A stretch of DNA of 64,000 nucleotides from Pimelobacter simplex (GCA_016803235.1 JADCLI010000014.1:46653-110652); one strand, 5' to 3'. Shown: positions 16,752-26,036, numbered from the stretch's first letter. Notes: generated from the sequence alone by a model not told the origin. A program made the numbers and translations.

Positions 16752-18032
16752 ATGGCCGATGCTGCCAGCGCCGTCAGAGTGCGGCCCGCGGTCGTGCCTG
16801 CCTTCTTGTGCACCCCTGTTGCCTGTCAGTTGTGGGTGGGGATGGCCTTCGTGTCAGCGATGGTCCTCCCTGTCGCGCTCGATCATCGCGTGGGCGAGGG
16901 GCACACCCGTCACGAGATCTGGACCGCGGTCGCCATCATCTTCGCCTCAGTTCTGAACGTCGAGATCGGCAGGGTGCTCGAAGGGGGCGCGGCGTTCAGC
17001 CAGCGTCCGCACAAGGCGCTGTCGACGTGGGCATTTGCGTGCGTCATCGTGCTCTCGGTCGGCTGGCTGCTCCCCGTTGTCGCGGCCTGCTACGCCCACG
17101 CCCGCTGGCGCGGCTTGCGAGTGCCGCTGTGGAAGTGGATCGGGTCGGCGGCCTACGTCGTCGTGGCCGGCGTCGCTGCCGCCGCAGTCGTGCACGCCGT
17201 GCTTGGTGAGGACAGCTTGACCCGTGGCGACGGTTTGTGCGGGATGTTCGCCGTGCTCGCCGGGACGGCGGCGTTCCTGGTCGTCCAGACACTGATGTTT
17301 CACGGCAGTGCCTATCTCAACGTCGCCGATGACGAGGTCTGGCTGCGGCAGACCCTCCGGCAACCGACCTTCTACCTCACCGAAGTGGGGGTCCTGCTGG
17401 TGGGCGGGCTCGCCGCCGCGGTCTGGATCGCCTCGCCCTGGTTCCTTGCGCTGCTGCTTCCCGTGTTCGTGCTTGCCCAGCGTGCGGCTCTTCACGAGCC
17501 TCTACGTCAGCGCGCCGAGCACGATGACAAGACCGGGCTTCTCCGATTCGACGCCTGGGACCGGCAGGCACGTGTGGGGGCCGCCCGCTGCATCCGACAC
17601 GAGCGGCCGTGGAGCGTCCTGTTCGCCGACCTCGACCATTTCAAGTTGTTCAACGACACCTGGGGACACCTCGCCGGTGACATGGCACTCGAGTCCGCGG
17701 CGGCGGTCATCCGCGACGAACTCCGAGAAGGTGACTTGGTGGCCCGTTTCGGCGGGGAGGAGTTCTGCGTCTTCCTCCCAGGGGTCGGCCTCGAGGACGG
17801 CCACGAGCTCGCCGAACGCGTCCGTGCCGCGGTCGCAAGCATCGACCTTCCGGGGGCCCAAGCGCTCACTGTGAGCGTCGGTGTCGCGACTGTGCAACCA
17901 GGCTGCGGTTCCGCGGATCGTGCCGGCCTGGGCTCGCCGGACCTGACCGACGTCGTCCGGAGTGCTGATCGCGCGCTGTACGCGGCCAAGGAGGGTGGAC
18001 GCAACACCACCCGGTCACAGCTCGCGATGTGA
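16752..18032 (+). CDS. Membrane-bound diguanylate cyclase (GGDEF)
   Basis: Makes cyclic di-GMP from two GTP. The N-terminal 230 residues form about seven hydrophobic helices that should sense a membrane or small-molecule signal. The C-terminal cyclase has its catalytic motif as GGEEF near residues 334-338, preceded at the correct five-residue distance by the inhibitory I-site REGD, so product feedback is likely. It ends with YAAKEGGRN, a standard GGDEF-domain end. ATG 16752 is preferred because GGGAGG lies five bases before it; ATG 16719 would be an alternative. No EAL domain is present. Stands alone between the SMR genes and the first island. Confidence 0.88.
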   Translation: MADAASAVRVRPAVVPAFLCTPVACQLWVGMAFVSAMVLPVALDHRVGEGHTRHEIWTAVAIIFASVLNVEIGRVLEGGAAFSQRPHKALSTWAFACVIVLSVGWLLPVVAACYAHARWRGLRVPLWKWIGSAAYVVVAGVAAAAVVHAVLGEDSLTRGDGLCGMFAVLAGTAAFLVVQTLMFHGSAYLNVADDEVWLRQTLRQPTFYLTEVGVLLVGGLAAAVWIASPWFLALLLPVFVLAQRAALHEPLRQRAEHDDKTGLLRFDAWDRQARVGAARCIRHERPWSVLFADLDHFKLFNDTWGHLAGDMALESAAAVIRDELREGDLVARFGGEEFCVFLPGVGLEDGHELAERVRAAVASIDLPGAQALTVSVGVATVQPGCGSADRAGLGSPDLTDVVRSADRALYAAKEGGRNTTRSQLAM

Positions 18033-18260
18033 CCTGCGAGATCGGGTACCAGCGCCAGGAGCGGTGATGGGCTCGGGCGGGCCATGAATGGCCCGCCGGA
18101 GTTTGGTCGCCGTCGACGGACGGGTACAGCAACTCGTCGACGGTGATCGGTACTTGAAGTCGTACCCCTCGCTCGCTGCCCAACGAGTGCCTGATCCGCA
18201 TCGCGTTGCGCGTCGCGCAAGGTGCGTCTGCCGTGGCCTCGCTGGTTCGCGGGCAGCGGG
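18033..18260. other. Gene-free stretch after the diguanylate cyclase
   Basis: No supportable gene. It leads into the diverged repeat and the left att site and is probably non-coding debris of tRNA-targeted insertions. Confidence 0.35.
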
Positions 18261-18424
18261 CTCTCACATAGATTCGCGTCGAAGGCCATCGGTTCCGGGG
18301 CCCGACCATTCCCAGGGCACTGACGCGGAAGGCTCGACGCGGTTCGACACAGTCGGGCAGGTGGAAATGCGACGACGAAGCGCGGGTCGGGGCGTCGCTC
18401 GGCTCGTCGACCTGCGCTTTCGCT
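18261..18424. repeat. Diverged copy of the sequence next to the right att site
   Basis: This segment aligns with 34281-34445 at roughly two-thirds identity. Shared blocks include TCACATAGA, CCATTCCCA and GACCTGCGC. The copy also keeps an imperfect hairpin (GCGCGGGTCG with CGACCTGCGC) equivalent to the tRNA-Arg terminator at the right end. The pattern fits two related elements inserted one after the other at the same tRNA. Confidence 0.6.
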
Positions 18425-18470
18425 TCGGTGCCCCAGGCAAGAGTCGAACTTGCGACCTTTCGCTTAGGAG
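18425..18470. repeat. Left attachment site of island 1 (46-bp copy of the tRNA-Arg 3' end)
   Basis: Forty-six bases identical to 34446-34491, covering the tRNA-Arg sequence from the anticodon loop to the discriminator base. The 5' half of the tRNA is absent here, so this copy is not a gene. It is the target-site duplicate left by an integrase that recombines in the anticodon loop. Confidence 0.9.
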
Positions 18471-18624
18471 CGAGGTGCACCTATCGCGCTGACCTGCAGC
18501 CGAAGCAGTTGGCCGCCCGGATTGACAGAGGATTCACATACGACGGCGCTGCGAGCCGTAGGTCCGGCGACCTGCGGACTCCACGCAATCCAATCTGGCA
18601 CACCCCGACACGGCTCGCGCACCT

Positions 18625-20282
18625 GTGGTGCATGAGTCTCTCGCCCCCGACCTCCGCGACGCACTGCCGCCGCTCCTCACCATCCACGACATCGCCAGTC
18701 TGTTCCAGGTCCATCGAACAGCCGCGTATGCCCGCACGCGCGACCCGGCTTTCCCCGATCCCCTCGTGATCTCGGGCTCCTGCTACCGCTGGTACGGACT
18801 CGACCGGCAGCGCGCGATGACTGTTACAGGATCGACCGAGGCCGGACAGAACGCCACCACCAAGAACGTGTACGACGGACTCTCGATGACGGCGGTGGGC
18901 CAGTACAACGCTGTCAACGGCACCTTCACTCAGCCCGAAGTGCTCTACAAGCTCGACGCTGGCGGCACCCAGCTCGCCTACGACCAGGAAGTCACCTCGA
19001 ACGGCGGCGAGGCATTCCTCGACACCGACGGCCACGGCAACATCGCCGCCATCACCACCGCCCCCACCAGCGGGACCGGCGTATTGGGCTGCGGCGTCAT
19101 CTACGACCCCTACGGCAACCCTCACCAGGCAGATACCGGCACCACCAGCAACAAGATCTGCAACAACGGCACCCAGATCGACACCACCGGCAACGCTGCC
19201 TGGTACCGCGGCCTGACCCGGGACGGCTCCACCGGGACCTACCAGATGGGCACCCGGACCTACGACCCTGACACCGGAGCCTTCACCACCCCCGACTCCT
19301 ACCGCGTCGCGTCCCCGTCGACCGACCTCTCCGTCGGGACCGACCCGTTGACGGCCAACACATACGCCTATGTCAATGGCAACCCTCTCAATCGCATCGA
19401 CTCTGATGGCCACAGGCCGGCGTGTATCGACCTCGGTGGCTGCGCGAATCTCCTGGACCCTGAGGCCGAGTACAAGGGAGCATGGGTCTCCCACGTCGGT
19501 GAGCCCTCGGAAGGGTACGACGCGGGAGCTGAGGTTGCGGCCGCCGTTCCGAATCCCGTTGCCATGGTGCGCGGAGCGGTCGACTTCTTCGGTGGGTCGC
19601 TTCTCGGGATCGGCGAGCCGGTCAATCGCATCACCGGAAGGCCGACCGCGCCAGTCGTCGACAGAGACAAGATCGCCGAGGGCCGGGCCGCATTCTTGGG
19701 CGAAGCTGTGAAGACAGCCCTGCTGGTGTCGACGTTTATCCCAGGAGGACAGGTGGCAGCACCAGTCCGGGCGGTCTTGACGGCCGTCAAGGCCAAAGTG
19801 CTGGCACCGGTGGTCGCGCGAGCTGCAGGTCTCGCGACGAAGGCGCGTCTGCCGAAGGTCATGCGCACTCCGCCGAAGCGGACTGCAATGGACATCGCTC
19901 CACGGCCAAATGCCGAAGTTCCGGCCGCTGTCAAGAGCGGTCACGACCTGATCGACCCGAGCCAGGTACGTTTCACCCAGGACAGCGCAGGGGCGACCTT
20001 CTCGGACGGCCGCTCGGTCCTCGACCTTGCCAATGAGATGGTGACGACCGGTAGGGCGCCGGCGGGGCTTCCGCCGATCCGGTTGTTGAACAGAACGGGA
20101 AACTCTACTCTCTCGACAACCGACGACTCTTCGCCGGGCAATATGGAGGTGTGAAACTCCCGTACCGGATGGCAAGGCCCGGCGAGATCGCCGCGAGGAA
20201 CCAGACGCAGATCTACGACGGCACATCGATCATGATCCGCTTCCCGGGCGGACGTGCGAACTGGGGCTGGTGGCAGCAATGA
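18625..20282 (+). pseudogene. Excisionase-like HTH fused in frame to an Rhs-core toxin, then frameshifted
   Basis: Residues 15-60 form a MerR/AlpA-type helix-turn-helix (LLTIHDIASLFQVHRTAAYA). Without a break the frame enters the end of an Rhs protein: YDGLSMTAVGQY, YDPYGNPHQ, YRGLTRDGSTGTYQMGTRTYDPDTGAF and TYAYVNGNPLNRIDSDG, the classic Rhs-core end. A variable toxin domain follows. Near 20083 one base appears lost: the current frame stops at 20154, but the next frame continues as EQNGKLYSLDNRRLFAGQYG and ends at 20282, exactly where the immunity-like gene begins. Rhs proteins are normally over 1,500 residues, so most of the N-terminus is gone. The parent toxin was probably a polymorphic effector; activity today is doubtful. 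Confidence 0.75.
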
Positions 20283-20518
20283 CCGACTACACCGCTCTCC
20301 GCGGCCGTGACGAGGTGCTGGCCGTCTTAGACGCGCTTCAAGCTGAGCTTGCGAGCGGACCAGACTGGGAGAACGTTACGCTGGACCGCTTCCTGGATGC
20401 CTTCAACGCGCTTCTAGGCTCGATCGAGAACGCGTACATCAACACGGGCCGACCTGTCCCCGACTCCCCGTGGACGCTCATTGCGGAAGCCTTGCGGGGG
20501 GCGCCCTTCTATGAGTAG
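20279..20518 (+). CDS. Probable immunity protein of the Rhs toxin
   Basis: A 79-residue acidic protein whose ATG overlaps the stop of the repaired Rhs frame by four bases (ATGA), the standard place for an immunity gene. It is mostly helical (DEVLAVLDALQAELAS, DRFLDAFNALLGSIENAY) with a C-terminal tryptophan segment ending GAPFYE, as in small Rhs-associated DUF immunity families. I do not recognise the precise family. It should bind and block the C-terminal toxin encoded just upstream. Confidence 0.6.
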   Translation: MTDYTALRGRDEVLAVLDALQAELASGPDWENVTLDRFLDAFNALLGSIENAYINTGRPVPDSPWTLIAEALRGAPFYE

Positions 20519-20927
20519 ACCGCTGATTCGGCGCTATGAGTGCCCCGACGCCTTCCAATCGCCAGCGACTTGTTCGACATCTAGCGACTTCGCATCTTGC
20601 AAGACCGTCCGAAAGCGGCGCCTGAGGTTTGGGACGGATCATGTGCCAATGTCATTTTGGGCAGGTTCTTCTCCAGGCGAGCGGATAGTGGCGCGGTCTC
20701 ACGTCGTCCAGTGATCGGGAAGCAGTGGCTCGGTTGCCTCGAGGACTCCTCCGCCGATGACCATTGGTGGAAGGGCCTCGCAACGTCGTCGGATTGATCG
20801 ACGCACATCCTTCGTGAAGCCCCACCACCCCGCGACCGGTAGCAATGGGATCCGCAAGAATGACCCCCGGGATGTCCAGAGCCCCGGGCCGATTCACATC
20901 CGAGGGGCCCCCGACAGCGCTGAGGAT
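20519..20927. other. Debris between the Rhs locus and the selenium genes
   Basis: No complete gene. A plus-strand frame at 20626-20797 (EVWDGSCANVILGRFF, ending HWWKGLATSSD) has a protein-like composition and could be a decayed second immunity gene, but no start or family is evident. Confidence 0.3.
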
Positions 20928-21198
20928 CTACGGCTGCGCTTCAGGCACCGTGAGGGCTGCGCGGCGGCAGTCGATCTCCACGTGACGCTCGCCCTCCCAC
21001 AGCGCCACGAATCGGACCCCGTCGTCTAACGACGTGACATGGACTTGGGCGATGTCGCCTCTGTCGATGAGTGGGAGCAGGACCATGTGCTCGGCCGGCC
21101 CTGGAACCTCAGCACCAGCTAGGACGACCCACGTACTTCATCGACTTCTGGATCAGTGTCGCCACTTCCTCTACTCGGGCCATGGCATTGAGATTCAT
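20928..21198 (-). pseudogene. Frameshifted small gene of unknown function
   Basis: On the minus strand, ATG 21198 opens MNLNAMARVEEVATLIQKSM and then stops at 21109. A shift of frame near 21115-21125 restores VVLAGAEVPGPAEHMVLLPL and continues to EALPV-like residues ending PEAQP at 20928. Both halves have a soluble-protein composition and join smoothly, which suggests one gene of about 90 residues broken by a single indel. No family recognised. An intact shorter version from ATG 21086 (52 residues) is possible. Confidence 0.4.
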
Positions 21199-21453
21199 GA
21201 ATGGGTCAGGACTATCGACTTCTCGATCTTCGACAGCGAGGCCCTGCGGAAAGCCGTGTCCCATGGGGATGAAGGGGCGGCGTTGAGTCGTGCCACCTGG
21301 AGCCACCACGGCCATGGATGGCGGCCGAAGGCGACAGACGCAATTCAGTGCCGTCGGCTCACAGACCCACGGGCGGCACCGACGATTCTTAGCGTCCACC
21401 GAGCAGAGCTACCTGCCCAGAAACTCGTCCAAGAGCCCGTGGCGGTTGATCGC

Positions 21454-22446
21454 CTACCGGATCTCAACGCCGGAACCGACGGTCGTGTGGCCGATCACCG
21501 GGTAGCCAGGTACTTCGCCGGCGATCAGCAGACCCCCGGATGTCTGCGCATCTGCCAAGAACAGCAGGTCAGCGTCGGTGATCGGTCCGGCGGAGGTGAG
21601 ATGCGGACGGACCCAGTCGAGGTTGCGGCGCGTGCCACCCGAGACATAGCCGGCCTGCAGGGCGTCGAGGGCGCCGTCAACTGCTGGCACGGCCGCGCGC
21701 TCAATGACTGCACCAACGCTCGACGCGCGGCACATCTTGTGCAGGTGTCCGAGTAGGCCAAACCCTGTGACGTCAGTTGCTGACCGAGCCCCTGACGTGA
21801 ATGCGGCCTCCGAAGCCTCACGGTTCAGTGATGCCATGACTTCGATCGCGTGGGCAAAGACCTCCCCCGTTTGCTTGTGGCGGTTGTTCAGCAGGCCAAC
21901 ACCGAGGGGCTTGGTCAAGGTGAGCGGCTGTCCGGGTTCTGCGGCGTCGATGCGGAGGATCCGATCCGGCGCTACCGTCCCGGTTACCGCCATGCCGTAC
22001 TTGGGCTCCGGGTCGCTGATCGTGTGACCGCCGATGACGGGGCATCCGGCCATCCGAGCGATGTCCAGGCCTCCACGAAGTACCTCGCTCATCACGTCGA
22101 GCGGCAGCACGTCTCTTGGCCATCCGACCAGATTAATCGCGACAACCGGTTGGCCACCCATGGCATACACGTCAGACAGCGCGTTCGCTGCTGCGATCCT
22201 TCCCCAGTCATGGGGATTGTCGACCACCGGCGTGAAGAAGTCGGCGGTCGAGACCACGGCGAGGTCGTCGCGAACGCGAACGACGGCTGCATCGTCGCCG
22301 TCGTCAACGCCGACGAGGATGTCGTCGGAGGCCTGTCCGACCAAGTTGCGAACTGCGTCTTCGAGTTCGCCCGGTGGAATCTTGCATGCGCAGCCACCAC
22401 CCTGCGCATAGCTCGTCAGCCGCTTGGTCGCTGTGCCCGAGTGCAT
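21454..22446 (-). CDS. selD: Selenide, water dikinase
   Basis: Makes selenophosphate from selenide and ATP, the selenium donor for SelA. The N-terminus has the catalytic pair in GGCACKIPP: Cys19 (Sec in some organisms) and Lys22. The substrate-binding landmarks GVDDGDDAAVV, STADFFTPVVDNPHDWGRIAAANALSDVYAMGG and the ATP-binding GGHTISDPEPKYG follow. 330 residues, normal. It is transcribed away from tRNA-Sec and selA, with only 45 bases between its start and the tRNA. The protein uses Cys, so selD expression does not itself need Sec decoding. Confidence 0.95.
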   Translation of the reverse strand: MHSGTATKRLTSYAQGGGCACKIPPGELEDAVRNLVGQASDDILVGVDDGDDAAVVRVRDDLAVVSTADFFTPVVDNPHDWGRIAAANALSDVYAMGGQPVVAINLVGWPRDVLPLDVMSEVLRGGLDIARMAGCPVIGGHTISDPEPKYGMAVTGTVAPDRILRIDAAEPGQPLTLTKPLGVGLLNNRHKQTGEVFAHAIEVMASLNREASEAAFTSGARSATDVTGFGLLGHLHKMCRASSVGAVIERAAVPAVDGALDALQAGYVSGGTRRNLDWVRPHLTSAGPITDADLLFLADAQTSGGLLIAGEVPGYPVIGHTTVGSGVEIR

Positions 22447-22491
22447 GTTCGGAGCCTACGTGGGCGACGACGACTACTGTGTGCACCGCGC

Positions 22492-22587
22492 GGAGGCGTA
22501 TGGGTTCCTGGTGGGCCCCCCGGTCTTCAAAACCGAGGAGACCGAGCATCTCGGTCTGGCGGGTTCGATTCCCGTCCGCCTCCGCCA
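22492..22587 (+). tRNA. selC: tRNA-Sec, anticodon TCA, CCA encoded
   Basis: Ninety-six bases folding as a selenocysteine tRNA: acceptor GGAGGCG pairing CGCCTCC, a short D arm, anticodon loop CTTCAAA with TCA, a long variable arm (GAGACCGAG, loop, CTCGGTCT), and T arm GGGTTCGATTCCC. The discriminator is G and CCA is encoded. The eighth acceptor pair appears as T-C. It lies between selD and selA and should be charged with serine, then converted by SelA. Confidence 0.95.
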
Positions 22588-22611
22588 CGAGTCGCACAGG
22601 AGGGCCGGTCG

Positions 22612-23856
22612 GTGGTTGACGATCCGCGGCGCAGAATCCCGCGCACTGATCACCTATTGGAGCTCGTCAGGAGCGTTCAACAGCGGGCCCGCACTGGCCT
22701 GATCGCTCCTGAGGAGGTCGAGTCGGTTCTGCTTGCGGCCGCTGCCTCCGCGTTCCAGGGCGTTGGTTTGCGCCCGGTGCTCAACGCGACCGGGGTTGTT
22801 GTCCACACTAATCTCGGCCGCGCTCCGCTGTCGCGGGCGGCAGTGGCCGCGGTCATCGCCGCCAGCGGTTACACCGACGTCGAGATCGACCTCGACACCG
22901 GTAAGCGAACCCGCCGCGGCGGCGAGGCCCTGGCGGCACTGCGTCGTGCATGTCCGGCGGCCGAAGACGTTCTGGTGGTGAACAACGGTGCCGCCGCACT
23001 TGTCCTCGCCACGACCGCGCTGTGCATGGGCCGCGAGGTTGTCGTCAGCAGAGGCGAGTTGGTCGAGATCGGCGCGGGGTTCCGGTTGTCAGACCTCATT
23101 GCTTCAACAGGGGCACTGCTGCGTGAGGTGGGCGCAACCAATCGCACTCACCTGCGTGACTACGTCGACGCGATCGGCCCGGACACGGGCTGCATCCTCA
23201 AGGTCCACCCAAGCAACTTCAGGGTCGAGGGCTTCACGAGTGGCGTCTCGATTACCGAACTGCGTTCGGCTGTCGGCGACCTGCCGATCATCGCTGACCT
23301 CGGCAGCGGTCTGCTTCGTCCCGAACCGCGGTTGCCCGATGAGCCGGATGTCTCGAGCGCCCTCGCGTCGGGTGCGGACCTCGTGGTGGCCAGCGGTGAC
23401 AAGCTCCTCGGTGGCCCTCAGGCCGGCCTCCTGCTCGGTCGAGCAGACCTGATCAAGACTCTCGCCAATCATCCGCTTTCACGGGCGGTTCGCGTCGACA
23501 AATTGACGATCGCCGCGCTTGAAGCGACGCTCTCCAACCCAAGCGTTCCGGTGCGGCAGGCGCTGGACGCGGACGTGAATCAGCTGCGTCAACGGACTGT
23601 CCGACTTGGTGCGCAACTCGACCTGCCTGTGGTCCCTCACGACGGTCGGGTCGGCGGCGGCGGCGCCCCCGGTGTCGCCCTTCCAGGCTGGGCTGTGCGG
23701 CTGCCCGAATCGGCAGCGCCCTGGCTACGTTCCGGCGACCCTGCAGTGTTGCCCCGTGTGCGTGCCGGCCACTGCCTCATCGACCTTCGCTGTATCCCGG
23801 AATCCGACGACCAAAAGCTGCTCGATGCGATTCAACGATGCTTGGTGCGACTTTGA
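22612..23856 (+). CDS. selA: L-seryl-tRNA(Sec) selenium transferase
   Basis: PLP enzyme converting seryl-tRNA(Sec) to selenocysteinyl-tRNA(Sec) with selenophosphate. The 414-residue protein has the SelA core: NATGVVVHTNLGRAPLS, the RRGGEA phosphate loop region, NNGAAALVLAT, and the PLP lysine in ASGDKLLGGPQAG at Lys264. The start is GTG 22612, with AGGAGG eight bases before it and only 24 bases after tRNA-Sec. Its end overlaps selB. An in-frame opening upstream runs through the tRNA and is not coding. Confidence 0.95.
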   Translation: MVDDPRRRIPRTDHLLELVRSVQQRARTGLIAPEEVESVLLAAAASAFQGVGLRPVLNATGVVVHTNLGRAPLSRAAVAAVIAASGYTDVEIDLDTGKRTRRGGEALAALRRACPAAEDVLVVNNGAAALVLATTALCMGREVVVSRGELVEIGAGFRLSDLIASTGALLREVGATNRTHLRDYVDAIGPDTGCILKVHPSNFRVEGFTSGVSITELRSAVGDLPIIADLGSGLLRPEPRLPDEPDVSSALASGADLVVASGDKLLGGPQAGLLLGRADLIKTLANHPLSRAVRVDKLTIAALEATLSNPSVPVRQALDADVNQLRQRTVRLGAQLDLPVVPHDGRVGGGGAPGVALPGWAVRLPESAAPWLRSGDPAVLPRVRAGHCLIDLRCIPESDDQKLLDAIQRCLVRL

Positions 23857-25676
23857 GGTCGTATGTCGTCGCAACGGCGGGCCACGTCGACCACGGTAAG
23901 AGCACTTTGATCCGTTGCCTGACCGGGACTGAGCCGGACCGATGGGAAGAGGAGCGCCGCCGCGGACTGAGCATCGATCTCGGATACGCGGGCATGAAGC
24001 TTCCGGGAGGCGAGCATGTGGGGTTCGTCGACGTTCCCGGTCATCGAAGATTCGTCGGCAACATGCTGGCTGGACTCGGGCCCGCTCCGGTAGTGCTGCT
24101 CGTCGTTGCAGCGGACTCGGGATGGCAGGCACAGACTTCGGAGCACCGCGATGCCATCGCTGCGCTGGGCATCTGCCGTGGTGTTGTTGCTGTGACACGA
24201 ATCGACTGCGCGTCGGCTGAGCAGATACAGAGGACCCGCGCTCAAGTGGTTCGAGAACTGGCTGGGACTCCTTTGGCCGACGCTCCGGTCGTGGAGGTAT
24301 CGAGCATCAGCGGTGCTGGGGCGGACGATCTCGTTGCGACGCTGGCATCTGTGCTGACGACCAGCTCAGAGCCCAGCAGTGGGCGACTCCGGTTCTGGGT
24401 TGACCGGTCCTTCAGCGTCTCCGGTTCTGGGACCGTCGTCACCGGCACGCTAACGGCGGGCGCCCTGGGGATTGGCGATGAGCTCGACGTGCTGCGAGGT
24501 CCCGACGTCCTTCGCGTAACGGTTCGTCGGCTGGAGTGTGACGGCGAGAGTCTGGCGACGGCGGCCCCGGTGAGCCGTGTCGCGCTCAATCTGCGGGGAG
24601 TCGGGGTCGCCGACGTCCGCCGAGGCTCAGTCCTCATGACACCAGGCCGGTGGCGCCAGACAGAGTTGGTGGATGCCCGCTGCACTTGGGGCTCCGGCGA
24701 GCCGATCCCAACTGAAGTCCACCTCCATGTGGGGACGTCCGCGTCGGTCGCACGAGTCCGTGCGCTCGGCGAGCAGCACGTCCGGCTTCGGCTCCGCCGA
24801 CCTCAGCCTCTGGCCCCGGGCGATCGCGTGATCCTGCGCAATCCCGGCGACGGCTCCATCCAGGGGGCCGTCATCATCGACACCGACCCGCCGGCTCTTA
24901 ACCGGAGAGGTGACGCCGCTCGGAGGGCCGCCGAACTGCAGGCGAGTCCACTGACGGGCGACGTTGCATTCGAGGTCCGACGGCGACGGTCAGTACCGCT
25001 CAACCAGTTGCTTCTCCTCGGCCTGGCCGAGGAGGCGAACAGCGAACCTCCGGCCGGCGTCATCGCTCACGCCGGTTGGTGGATCGATGCGGCCGCATGT
25101 GCGTCGTGGGCGTCAACGCTGAGCGAGGCCGTGGCGAACCATCACGCCCGCGACCCCTTGTCGCCAGGCATTGCACATGCCGCCGCAAGCCAGCTGGCCG
25201 GCATACCTCACGGCGACATCCTCCCGCTCGTACTGCGGAGAGCCGGCCTGGAAAGCTCCGGGGGCTTCGTGCACGGCCCGGGGCGCGGGCACGACCTGGG
25301 CCCTGCTGAGACGGCAATCGCGCGGGTGGAAGCCAGGTTGTCGCGGAACGCCTTTGATGCACCCCTGGTGCGCGACCTCGATGCGCTCGGTCTGGGCCAG
25401 CGCGAACTTGCGGCGGCCGCTCGCTCGGGACGAATCCTCCGCTTGGCGTCCAACGTTGTGCTCCTGCCATCGGCTCCCGTCCTCGCGCTGCGCGAGTTCG
25501 TGCGCCTGCCCCAGCCTTTCACTACGAGCCAAGCCCGGTTGGCGCTGGGCAGTTCACGGCGTGTCGCCATCGCACTCTCGGAACACATGGACGGGCGCGG
25601 TTGGACGCGGCGCGACGGAGACGCGCGCCGAGTCGTGTTACAGGATCCGGACTGGAAGGACCTCAGCAAGGGGTAG
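23838..25676 (+). CDS. selB: Selenocysteine-specific elongation factor
   Basis: Delivers Sec-tRNA(Sec) to the ribosome at UGA codons marked by a SECIS hairpin. The EF-Tu-like G domain has GHVDHGKST, the DVPGH motif and VTRIDCAS in place of NKxD. The C-terminal part holds the winged-helix modules that bind the SECIS. 612 residues, typical. ATG 23838 lies in the end of selA; TTG 23853, overlapping the selA stop (TTGA), would give the more usual short N-terminus RSYVVATAGHVDHG and may be the true start. The C-terminal SECIS-binding part should match the hairpin at 27572 if that is real. Confidence 0.95.
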   Translation: MLGATLRSYVVATAGHVDHGKSTLIRCLTGTEPDRWEEERRRGLSIDLGYAGMKLPGGEHVGFVDVPGHRRFVGNMLAGLGPAPVVLLVVAADSGWQAQTSEHRDAIAALGICRGVVAVTRIDCASAEQIQRTRAQVVRELAGTPLADAPVVEVSSISGAGADDLVATLASVLTTSSEPSSGRLRFWVDRSFSVSGSGTVVTGTLTAGALGIGDELDVLRGPDVLRVTVRRLECDGESLATAAPVSRVALNLRGVGVADVRRGSVLMTPGRWRQTELVDARCTWGSGEPIPTEVHLHVGTSASVARVRALGEQHVRLRLRRPQPLAPGDRVILRNPGDGSIQGAVIIDTDPPALNRRGDAARRAAELQASPLTGDVAFEVRRRRSVPLNQLLLLGLAEEANSEPPAGVIAHAGWWIDAAACASWASTLSEAVANHHARDPLSPGIAHAAASQLAGIPHGDILPLVLRRAGLESSGGFVHGPGRGHDLGPAETAIARVEARLSRNAFDAPLVRDLDALGLGQRELAAAARSGRILRLASNVVLLPSAPVLALREFVRLPQPFTTSQARLALGSSRRVAIALSEHMDGRGWTRRDGDARRVVLQDPDWKDLSKG

Positions 25677-26036
25677 ACCAGTCTGAACCCATGCGTCGAA
25701 GCCGCCGATGACATCGGTGGCAAACGACAGGCCCAGCGACTGCAGTCGAGCAGCGGCAAGCGACGAACTGTACCCCTGTTGACATAGGACGATCGGCCGT
25801 GTTCGCGGTCCAGCGACGCTGATGCGCCACGGGCTGGTTGGGTCGAGGCGCCACTCCAGAATCGTCAGATCGATCGGCAGTGAATCCGGAGGCGCTCCGA
25901 AGCGCTCGCGCTGGTCGTCTCGACGCACGTCGACCAGCAGCGCGCCACTACGCTGCGCTTCGAGCGCCTCCAGCGCCGTCAGCCGGTTCAGGCTGCCGCG
26001 GGCCTGCGCTAAGGCTTGGCCGATCGTGGATTCCAC
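25638..26036 (-). CDS. Single-domain rhodanese-like sulfurtransferase
   Basis: A 132-residue rhodanese domain: LLVDVRRDDQRERFGAPPDSLPIDL, then the active-site loop VLCQQGYSSSLAAARLQSLG with the catalytic Cys, and GGFDAWVQTGLPL at the end. GTG 26036 (VESTIGQA) is the best start. It converges on selB and their ends overlap by 39 bases. Rhodaneses can carry persulfide or perselenide sulfur/selenium; next to selD/selA a role in selenium delivery is attractive but unproved. Confidence 0.75.
   Translation of the reverse strand: MESTIGQALAQARGSLNRLTALEALEAQRSGALLVDVRRDDQRERFGAPPDSLPIDLTILEWRLDPTSPWRISVAGPRTRPIVLCQQGYSSSLAAARLQSLGLSFATDVIGGFDAWVQTGLPLAEVLPVRIL

Noticed and set aside
18425-18500. A second tRNA-Arg at the left att site
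   Set aside because: Only the 3' half is present; the bases after the anticodon loop do not form a D arm or acceptor stem.
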